DNA of 64,000 bases, taken from assembly GCA_041751095.1 (NCBI GenBank), contig JBGSYC010000289.1:38477-102476 (forward strand), in the 5' to 3' direction. Shown here in pieces: positions 44,401-51,140 of this stretch. The stretch comes from JADCRZ01 sp041751095 (GTDB lineage: Bacteria > Bacteroidota > Bacteroidia > Chitinophagales > Chitinophagaceae). The notes below the pieces were generated by a model that saw nothing but the letters and a program-made list of their open reading frames with translations, was not told the origin of the DNA and ran no database searches. How positions within the stretch are numbered: the first letter of the stretch is position 1; every line of letters begins with the position of its first letter. The position numbers were made by a program, and so were the translations under genes.

Positions 44401-44583
44401 CTAAAAAGCCTTTGTAATCCTTACCGATTCAAACCCATGAAATTCATCTCCTACTTGTCCATAGAGGTAAAAGTCGTCTGCCATTTGCTCGTAAACCGGG
44501 TAATTCGTATTCTGTATAATCTGGTACGTGTAGTTTTTCGCATAGCGAAATAAAAGAAAACGCGTGGATGTAAAGCCCTGATC
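44401..44583 (-). pseudogene. 5'-truncated gene fragment upstream of the 58-residue ORF
   Basis: A 60-codon open frame without a plausible start. It begins after a stop at 44584-44586 and reads DQGFTSTRFLLFRYAKNYTY, then QIIQNTNYPVYEQMADDFYL and YGQVGDEFHGFESVRITKAF. The only internal Met is at 44484. The protein-like composition (aromatic/acidic strands ending ESVRITKAF) suggests the C-terminal part of a real small protein whose 5' end was lost where the repeat half-site at 44587 begins. I do not recognise the family. It may be a remnant left by rearrangement at the repeat. Confidence 0.4.
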
Positions 44584-44586
44584 TCA

Positions 44587-44615
44587 TTACCAGCATGTAC
44601 GCGCGAACGTTAGCC
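44587..44615. repeat. attC-like half element next to the DsbA-like gene
   Basis: The sequence TTACCAGCATGTACGCGCGA, followed by ACGTTAGCC, has the same layout as the right ends of elements 1-3 (core GCATnn, AAC, GTTAGCC). It abuts the stop codon of the DsbA-like gene at 44616. I could not find a convincing matching left half; the neighbouring gene fragment suggests this element has been rearranged. Confidence 0.45.
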
Positions 44616-45173
44616 TCATGGATTATTAACGGAAGATAATCTTTGTAATTCGGTATGTATTTCCCTGCTCAAATTTTCGAAATCATTTTTTCCTGTGTAC
44701 AATATACCGTTGATGAAAAATGACGGCACTTCCCTGACCCCTTTCTGCAGTCCTTCCATGAGGTCATCCCTGACCTGCCAACTGAATGTTGAGTTCATGA
44801 GATTATCCAGAAAGCGCTTGTCCATAATGCCTATTTCCCTGGCATAACCCTTTAAGCTGATCGTCCCCAATTGCCGGCGATTCTGAAAAATAATATCATG
44901 CATTTCCCAAAACTTACCAAACTGTGCTGCAGCCACTGCAGCTTCGGCTGCTTTCATGGCAAACTGATGAAGCTGCGACAAGGGAAAATGCCTGAAGCTA
45001 AACTTTAAATTACCCTCGAAAGTTAGTAGTAAGCGGGTAACAACGGTATGTGCTTTTGCACATTCTTCACTCTGGTAATCACCATATTCAATTAATGATA
45101 CAGGTGCCTTTAAAGAACCGGCCCAAATGTTCTTCGACAGTATTATTGTATTGCTTTTAGTTTGTATCGCCAT
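44616..45173 (-). CDS. DsbA/thioredoxin-fold protein lacking the CXXC motif
   Basis: A 185-residue protein with a thioredoxin-like fold of the DsbA/NhaA-C type: VSLIEYGDYQSEECAKAH (N-terminal strand and active-site helix), then FSFRHFPLSQLHQFAMKAAE with the inserted helical part FGKFWEMHDIIFQNRRQLG. The cis-Pro loop is in VREVPSFFINGILYTG. The active site is S-E-E-C (Ser35 to Cys38) instead of C-x-x-C, so normal disulfide exchange is unlikely; a single-Cys reductase/isomerase-like or binding role is possible. There is no signal peptide, so it is probably cytoplasmic. Its 3' end abuts a repeat half-site, and clpB ends about 125 bp upstream. It may be the last unit of the island or a core gene. 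Confidence 0.8.
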   Translation of the reverse strand: MAIQTKSNTIILSKNIWAGSLKAPVSLIEYGDYQSEECAKAHTVVTRLLLTFEGNLKFSFRHFPLSQLHQFAMKAAEAAVAAAQFGKFWEMHDIIFQNRRQLGTISLKGYAREIGIMDKRFLDNLMNSTFSWQVRDDLMEGLQKGVREVPSFFINGILYTGKNDFENLSREIHTELQRLSSVNNP

Positions 45174-45194
45174 ATATCCTCCTTATAACAAATA

Positions 45195-45214
45195 TTGCCG
45201 TATAATTACGGCAA
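45195..45214. promoter_or_regulatory. Palindrome upstream of the DsbA-like gene
   Basis: TTGCCGTA and TACGGCAA form a perfect 8-bp dyad around TAAT (45195-45214), 21 bp before the DsbA-like start. It could be an operator or a small hairpin in the leader. The octamer CGTATAAT recurs just downstream of it. Confidence 0.4.
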
Positions 45215-45222
45215 CGTCGTAT

Positions 45223-45264
45223 AATAATGATGCCATCCGGTGAGTTTAGGATGGCATTATTATT
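45223..45264. terminator. Hairpin downstream of clpB
   Basis: AATAATGATGCCATCC (45223-45238) and GGATGGCATTATTATT (45249-45264) pair at 15 of 16 positions around a 10-nt loop. It lies 33 bp after the clpB stop on the minus strand. The stem base is A/T-rich, as expected for an intrinsic terminator, though without a long T run. Confidence 0.7.
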
Positions 45265-45297
45265 ATAAAATTTAGTTAACCTTTCGCCCCCGGGCTT

Positions 45298-47913
45298 TTA
45301 TCTGCGTTCGAGTTCGGGTATTTCGTTTCTGAAAACCACAACTCCATCAAATACATCAACCAGAACCGGGTGCGACTTGTCGATTGTGCCTGCCAGAATC
45401 TTTTTACTTAATTGATTAATAACCTGTTTCTGAATAAGCCTTTTCAACGGCCTTGCACCAAACTGGGGATCAAAGCCGTTCTCAGCGAGGTAGTCGATGG
45501 CATATTCGCTGAATTCCAGCCGTATACCACTTTGCTCCACAAGTTTCTTCAGATTTTCCAATTGAATTTGAATAATCCCTTTGATTTCTTTCTTCAGTAA
45601 AGGCTGGAACATAATCACTTCGTCGATACGGTTCAGAAATTCCGGGCGGATGCTTTGCTTTAGCAGCTCGGTTACTTCCCTCTTCGTATTTTCCACTACC
45701 TCATCCTTGTTTTTCTCGGTTACGTTTTCAAAATTCGCCTGGATTATATGGCTACCCATATTGCTCGTCATGATGATAATGGTATTTTTAAAATTCACCA
45801 CGCGTCCCTTATTGTCCGTAAGCCTTCCATCATCCAGCACCTGCAGGAGAATATTGAAAACATCAGGGTGAGCTTTTTCGATTTCATCGAGCAATATCAC
45901 GCTGTAAGGTTTGCGGCGGACAGCCTCTGTTAACTGGCCTCCTTCATCATAACCAACATAACCGGGAGGAGCGCCGATCAGGCGGCTCACCGTGTGTTTT
46001 TCCTGGTATTCACTCATGTCGATCCGGGTCATCATGCCGTCATCATCAAAGAGATATTCGGCAAGGGCTTTAGCCAGCTCGGTTTTTCCAACGCCGGTGG
46101 TACCAAGAAAGATAAATGAACCGATTGGTTTTTTGGGGTCCTGCAATCCCGCACGGCTTCTCCTGATGGCATCTGCAACCGCCTCGATAGCCTCTTCCTG
46201 GCCCACTACCCTCTTATGTAACTCGTCTTCCAGTTTCAACAATTTATCTTTTTCACTCTGCATCATTTTACTAACCGGTATGCCTGTTGCTTTGGCTACA
46301 TTCTCTGCGATATCCTCCGCATCCACTTCTTCTTTCAACAATCTCTTTTCACTTATTTGCTGTAATTGTACCGTATACTCATGAACAACGCTCTCCTGCT
46401 GCTTTATTTTGCCGTACCGGATTTCTGCAACTCTGCCGTAATCGCCTTCCCGTTCGGCTTTTTCCGCGGCAAGCCTTAAATCTTCTATCTCTGCTTTTGC
46501 ATTCTGAATCTTATCCACCATTTCCTTTTCCTGCTGCCACTTGGCCTTGAATGTATCCCGCTGCACGGAAAGATTGGCTATTTCCGTACCGAGCTCCTTT
46601 AGCTTACTTTCGTCACTTTCTCTTTTGATCGCTTCTCTTTCAATTTCAAGCTGACGAATTCTCCTGTCGAGTTCGTCAAGTTCTTCGGGCATGCTGTTCA
46701 TTTCAAGGCGAAGCTTGGCCGCGCTTTCGTCGATCAGGTCGATAGCTTTGTCGGGCAAAAACCGGTCAGTAATGTAGCGGTGAGACAACTCCACGGCTGC
46801 AATAATTGCTTCATCTTTGATCCGCACATGGTGATGCGTTTCGTAACGGTCTTTCAAACCCCGCAGGATGGAAATAGCGTCTTCCTCGTTAGGTTCATCA
46901 ATCATTACTTTCTGAAAACGCCTTTCTAATGCCTTATCTTTTTCGAAAAATTTCTGATATTCATTTAATGTTGTTGCACCTATCGCTCTCAATTCGCCAC
47001 GTGCAAGCGCAGGTTTAAGAATATTAGCCGCGTCCATTGCCCCTTCTCCTCCGCCGGCGCCTACCAGAGTGTGTATCTCATCTATGAATAAAATGATCTC
47101 ACCGTCGCTGGTTGATACTTCTTTTACTACACTCTTCAGGCGCTCTTCAAATTCTCCTTTGTATTTGGCACCGGCAATCAGCTGTCCCATATCCAGTGCG
47201 TATATCGTTTTCGACTTCAGGTTCTCAGGTATGTCTCCATTGATGATCCGGTGTGCAAGGCCTTCTGCGATGGCAGTTTTACCCACGCCCGGCTCTCCTA
47301 CCAGTATAGGATTATTTTTATTTCTGCGCGACAGAATGTGTAAGGTCCTTCGAATCTCGTCATCTCTTCCGATAACCGGATCCAATTTACCCGACCGTGC
47401 AAGCTCATTCAAATTTTTGCCGTATTTATTTAAGGCATTGAACTGGGTTTCCGACGTTTGGGAGGAAATTGTCGATCCTTTTTTAAGATCGGTGATCGCG
47501 GCTACCAATCCCTTTTCGGTTAGCCCGGCATCTTTAAGAATTGTAGCCGTATTGTCCTTGCCCTGAATGATGGCAAGCAATAAATGCTCAACGCTTACAA
47601 ATTCATCCTTGAAACTTTTTAAGGAAGCGGTAGCCCTTAGCATGATGTTGTTCATCTCGCGACTGATTACCTGGGCTGGCTCCCCACCCTGCACCTTCGG
47701 AAGTTTCTGTATGCTTTCATCCAGTTTACCGGATACAAAACCTATATTGACATTATTTTTTTTCAGGAGGAATTCAATAGGACTGTCATCATCGCTTAAC
47801 ATAGCTTTTAACAGATGTTCCGATTCAATATTCGGATTCTGGCCGTTGAAAGCGAGCTGCTGCGCTTTTTGAAAAGCCTCCTGCGATTTAATCGTGAAAT
47901 TATTTAAATTCAT
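45298..47913 (-). CDS. clpB: ATP-dependent chaperone ClpB
   Basis: ClpB is a hexameric AAA+ disaggregase that works with DnaK to rescue aggregated proteins. The 871-residue product is complete. The N-terminal Clp_N repeats span about 1-145 and nucleotide-binding domain 1 has Walker A GEPGVGKTAIAEGL near residue 206. The coiled-coil middle domain (about 400-525, RQLEIEREAIKRESDESKLK) distinguishes ClpB from ClpA/C. Nucleotide-binding domain 2 has GTTGVGKTELAKALAEYLFD and DEIEKAHPDVFNILLQVLDD near 600-690, and the ending GFDPQFGARPLKRLIQK is the usual one. It is monocistronic, with a hairpin after the stop. It marks the right flank of the accessory island. Confidence 0.97.
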   Translation of the reverse strand: MNLNNFTIKSQEAFQKAQQLAFNGQNPNIESEHLLKAMLSDDDSPIEFLLKKNNVNIGFVSGKLDESIQKLPKVQGGEPAQVISREMNNIMLRATASLKSFKDEFVSVEHLLLAIIQGKDNTATILKDAGLTEKGLVAAITDLKKGSTISSQTSETQFNALNKYGKNLNELARSGKLDPVIGRDDEIRRTLHILSRRNKNNPILVGEPGVGKTAIAEGLAHRIINGDIPENLKSKTIYALDMGQLIAGAKYKGEFEERLKSVVKEVSTSDGEIILFIDEIHTLVGAGGGEGAMDAANILKPALARGELRAIGATTLNEYQKFFEKDKALERRFQKVMIDEPNEEDAISILRGLKDRYETHHHVRIKDEAIIAAVELSHRYITDRFLPDKAIDLIDESAAKLRLEMNSMPEELDELDRRIRQLEIEREAIKRESDESKLKELGTEIANLSVQRDTFKAKWQQEKEMVDKIQNAKAEIEDLRLAAEKAEREGDYGRVAEIRYGKIKQQESVVHEYTVQLQQISEKRLLKEEVDAEDIAENVAKATGIPVSKMMQSEKDKLLKLEDELHKRVVGQEEAIEAVADAIRRSRAGLQDPKKPIGSFIFLGTTGVGKTELAKALAEYLFDDDGMMTRIDMSEYQEKHTVSRLIGAPPGYVGYDEGGQLTEAVRRKPYSVILLDEIEKAHPDVFNILLQVLDDGRLTDNKGRVVNFKNTIIIMTSNMGSHIIQANFENVTEKNKDEVVENTKREVTELLKQSIRPEFLNRIDEVIMFQPLLKKEIKGIIQIQLENLKKLVEQSGIRLEFSEYAIDYLAENGFDPQFGARPLKRLIQKQVINQLSKKILAGTIDKSHPVLVDVFDGVVVFRNEIPELERR

Positions 47914-48030
47914 CGTTTGCTTTTAACTTTAATAATAATTCCTGAAACATGTGTTTGTCCGTATCCTTTATTTTGCACTTTTTACGAACTTACCAGATAT
48001 TCCATTCAGGTTTTTAATTGATATACACAA

Positions 48031-49122
48031 ATGCAAAAAGGAATCCAACCCATGATTCAGGCAATATTGTCACTGAAACTTAAATCCATCTGCTTGAATT
48101 ACAGTCTTTTGATCTATTTTCTGTTAATATTGCAGACCGGATTTGCCCAGTTCAGTTTTGAGGGTATCGACCGTTTGATGGAATCAAAAAAAAAGGCGGC
48201 GGGTGGAAAGATAGTCACCCTTATTCAAAAAGACGGGAAGGTGATTTATAAAAAGGAGATCGGCGAAGAATTTACCTCCGAAACGCCCGAACCCGTTGGA
48301 ACAGCGAGCAAATGGCTTAGCGCAGCCCTGGTAATGACGTTTGTAGACAAAGGAGAACTTTCCCTTGATGACCCTGTCAGTAAGTATATTCCATCACTGG
48401 TCGCATATAGCAAAAATTACATTACTATCCGGCAATGCCTGGCTGAAATAACGGGTATTGAATCTGAGCAAAAGAAGGTCGTAAGGATTATGCAGAAGAA
48501 AAAATTCAGCACGCTTGAGGAACAGGTTAATTACTTTGCTGCACACAAAGACATCGTAACGCAGCCGGGCAAAGAACTTTTTTTTGGAGAAGTAGGGTAT
48601 TCTCTCGCCGGAAGGGTGTTAGAAGTGATCTCAAAGCGAAAACCTTTTTCGAAACTGATGCTGGAAAGAATCCTGAAACCCCTCGGTATGAAAAAGACAA
48701 CTTTTGTTAGCGAGAGAGGCGCGGAAAGTCCTTCAGACGGGGCAGTATCGACGGCAGGTGACTACATCAAATTCATGAGCATGATTTTAAATAATGGAGA
48801 ATTTAATGGCAAACAGATATTAAGCAAAGAGGCTATTCTGGAAATGGAAAAAGTGCAGTTTGGTGATGTGCCCGTAAGGAGCTTACCAAAGTTGGTTGAA
48901 GGATTCCGGTACGGCTACGGAGTTTGGATCCAGGAAAACAATTCAACAAAAGTTATTGCTTGTCCTGATTTGTACGGCACATGGCCGTACATCGACAGGT
49001 GCAGGAAATACGCATGTATCATTTTTACAAAGCAACAGAATACTGAACAAAATCAAGGTTTGTTCCTTGCGGTGAAAAACGAAATCGAAGAACAGATAAA
49101 GGCTGATTGCCGCAGTTTGTAA
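48031..49122 (+). CDS. Serine-hydrolase (beta-lactamase/PBP4*-like) protein with Thr at the nucleophile position
   Basis: A 363-residue exported protein (signal region LIYFLLILQTGFAQ, about 28-40) of the class C beta-lactamase-like family. The conserved VDKGELSLDDPVSKYIPSL, GKELFFGEVGYSLAGRVLEV, FSKLMLERILKPLGMKKTTF and GAVSTAGDYIKFMSMILNNG blocks are intact. The catalytic S-x-x-K element, usually SASKWL in this subfamily, reads TASKWL here (Thr91, Lys94; codon ACA), so the acyl-enzyme nucleophile is replaced by Thr. Activity may be reduced, lost or altered. The C-terminal YGTWPYIDRCRKYACIIFTK motif is typical of this Bacteroidota group. It is convergent with the DUF3857 pair and divergent from clpB. 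Confidence 0.85.
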   Translation: MQKGIQPMIQAILSLKLKSICLNYSLLIYFLLILQTGFAQFSFEGIDRLMESKKKAAGGKIVTLIQKDGKVIYKKEIGEEFTSETPEPVGTASKWLSAALVMTFVDKGELSLDDPVSKYIPSLVAYSKNYITIRQCLAEITGIESEQKKVVRIMQKKKFSTLEEQVNYFAAHKDIVTQPGKELFFGEVGYSLAGRVLEVISKRKPFSKLMLERILKPLGMKKTTFVSERGAESPSDGAVSTAGDYIKFMSMILNNGEFNGKQILSKEAILEMEKVQFGDVPVRSLPKLVEGFRYGYGVWIQENNSTKVIACPDLYGTWPYIDRCRKYACIIFTKQQNTEQNQGLFLAVKNEIEEQIKADCRSL

Positions 49123-49151
49123 GGTTCGGGTTTTTGGTTTCTTCGGCTTCT

Positions 49152-49211
49152 AACCTTATAGGTTTTAGTGGTTGGCTGTTTGGAGTCCCGGGGGTTCGAA
49201 CCTATAAGGTT
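49152..49211. repeat. Dispersed hairpin repeat, copy 1
   Basis: AACCTTATAGGTT (49152-49164) and AACCTATAAGGTT (49199-49211) are perfect 13-bp inverted repeats enclosing 34 bp. Each arm is itself nearly palindromic. The element lies between the convergent ends of the serine hydrolase gene and the DUF3857 gene. A second copy is at 61819-61876. It could act as a bidirectional terminator. Confidence 0.8.
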
Positions 49212-49226
49212 GTGGTTTTCCAGGTT

Positions 49227-51140
49227 TTAATCTTTCTTTACCAGTACCATCTTATTACGGTCGGCTTTATAGATGGCGTCGTAAAACTTAACCAGTTCGC
49301 CATAGTCTTTTGCCGGAAAGCGCCCGCTGAATTGCTGCATATCACGGCAGTAATAGATTTTATCATTGATCACCTTTACCGTGCAACTGTATTTGCCATA
49401 CCTGGTTTCCAACGTGATATCTTTAGGAATGGCTTCGGGTGTATAGCCGGCAGGTATGTTTATTTCTACTGAATCTATGTCAGTGTATTCATAATGGAAA
49501 TCAATATCGAACCTGCGGGCGTCATCGACAGGAAGCTTAAGGTTCGTTCGCGACAATATATTAGGCGATAAAAATAACCGTCTTCCGGTTATTTGTGCAT
49601 AATTGCCGGCATTGATATTCAAATTCTCTGTTATTGACGGCACAGCAGTTTTCTGTTCCTTATAATTGAAGTCAACAATATCATAATTGGGAAGGTCAAT
49701 GTCTTTCTTCAGATGTTCAAGGAGTTCCTTCTTTGAGTTATTGTTGATAAGAGAATGAATATCATCTTCCTGCCTTGCCCTGTACATTGTTTCCACGTGT
49801 GCGGCTAAATTTCCTTCCTCGTTCAGAGTAGCTGTAATTTTTCGCACCTGTAAATTATCTGTAATATTATATTTTGGTGTTCTCGCCAGTTTGCCACCGG
49901 ATTCATCTATGATAAGCACATTGCGGTCGCATGTAAAACCACTAAGGTAACCGGGAGGAAGTGTTTGGCTTGTACATTCTAACCACACCGTATCCTTCTG
50001 CAGGGGTACGCTTAGAATAACATGGTTAAACTGAGAGGACGGGAAATCGCTGATGAAAAATGTTTTGCCTTCACCAGCTTTGACAAGCGTATAATTTGAC
50101 CTGATTCCTGCTTCCTTTAAAAGTGAGTACATATAATTGGTGAGAGCCTTGCAATCGCCGTAACGATTCGAGGCTACGTATTCCGCATTGAAAGGCTGCC
50201 ATCCGCCGACTCCCAATTGTACACTGACGTAACGGGTATTCTTCTGCAGAAAATCATACAGCGTTGCTATCTTTTTCGTTGTATCTGTTAGATTGTCTGT
50301 AAGATCATGCACTATTTTTTTGATGTTGGCCGGCAGTTGATCTCTTCCTGCTTTTAGTGCGTAGACAAATTTGCCAAAATCCTGCCATGTAGCCATGTTG
50401 CCCTCGTACCCTTCCACCGCGAACTGCTTAGGGCCCATACATACCACAGGCGTGATTTCGTACCAGTGAGGGCTCGCAAATTCCCGTTGACATGCAGCCA
50501 GGCTTTTGACCTCCCAGGTATACATCCTTGACGACCTGAGGCTGCTTACCAGCGGTTCCTTGCTGAAGTTAAAAGTTTTGTATCTGAGGTCGTATCCTTC
50601 CGGAAGTATCACAGACATCTTACCCGACTCAACTGAGAGAAGTTCATCCTCCTGGGCGATCCAACCCGGATAAAACATCGTATAACTAAATCTGTTCTCG
50701 GTTATATATTCAACCGTATATGGATATATCCTGTGATAAAAACTATGGAATTTCACACGGTTATCATCAGCCAGGTTATTATCATCACTACTACTTCTGT
50801 CCTGGATATCCGATTTCTTCAGGGCTTTAATTTTATTTCCGTTCTCATCAAACAATGTTCCTTCAATGTATTCTACAGACTGAAGCTTATCGTATTCTTC
50901 AAGGCAATGTGCAAACCTGTCGCCTTTTTGATTGAGGATCGTATAGGCAACTTTCCGGTATAATCTTGCTTTACTTTTATTTACAACCTCAAAGATTATC
51001 TCCTCGGAGCGTTTAACGGCATTAGCGTTCTTTAATAATTCCGGCGGTATTTTATTTACGGCGTATGCGTCGTCATCCGCAAAGGATTCAGAACATGCGC
51101 TTCCCGCAATGATCAACATCAAAAATGCTTTTATCATCAT
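49227..51140 (-). CDS. DUF3857/transglutaminase-like protein, catalytic Cys present
   Basis: A 637-residue exported protein (signal near MLIIAGSACSESFA). The N-terminal half is DUF3857 (beta-rich, about 30-240; YRKVAYTILNQKGDRFAH, FHSFYHRIYPYTVEYITE). A transglutaminase-like domain follows at about 270-400: NRYGDCKALTNYMYSLLKEA supplies the nucleophile Cys330, SQFNHVILSV the His373, and VWLECTSQTLPPGYL carries Glu388 where Asp is usual. The C-terminal beta region is DUF3858-like. Such proteins are widespread in Bacteroidota, presumed periplasmic or surface, and their reaction is unproven. It overlaps the upstream paralogue by 4 bp. Confidence 0.87.
   Translation of the reverse strand: MMIKAFLMLIIAGSACSESFADDDAYAVNKIPPELLKNANAVKRSEEIIFEVVNKSKARLYRKVAYTILNQKGDRFAHCLEEYDKLQSVEYIEGTLFDENGNKIKALKKSDIQDRSSSDDNNLADDNRVKFHSFYHRIYPYTVEYITENRFSYTMFYPGWIAQEDELLSVESGKMSVILPEGYDLRYKTFNFSKEPLVSSLRSSRMYTWEVKSLAACQREFASPHWYEITPVVCMGPKQFAVEGYEGNMATWQDFGKFVYALKAGRDQLPANIKKIVHDLTDNLTDTTKKIATLYDFLQKNTRYVSVQLGVGGWQPFNAEYVASNRYGDCKALTNYMYSLLKEAGIRSNYTLVKAGEGKTFFISDFPSSQFNHVILSVPLQKDTVWLECTSQTLPPGYLSGFTCDRNVLIIDESGGKLARTPKYNITDNLQVRKITATLNEEGNLAAHVETMYRARQEDDIHSLINNNSKKELLEHLKKDIDLPNYDIVDFNYKEQKTAVPSITENLNINAGNYAQITGRRLFLSPNILSRTNLKLPVDDARRFDIDFHYEYTDIDSVEINIPAGYTPEAIPKDITLETRYGKYSCTVKVINDKIYYCRDMQQFSGRFPAKDYGELVKFYDAIYKADRNKMVLVKKD

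Noticed and set aside
40375..45297. Insertion sequence or prophage explanation for the island
   Set aside because: No transposase, integrase, phage gene or long terminal inverted repeats were found; only the short palindromic elements recur.
49190..49200. GGTTCGAACC resembling a tRNA T-arm (also near 61859-61867)
   Set aside because: It is part of the AACCTTATAGGTT hairpin repeat; no acceptor stem, D-arm or anticodon arm can be fitted around it.
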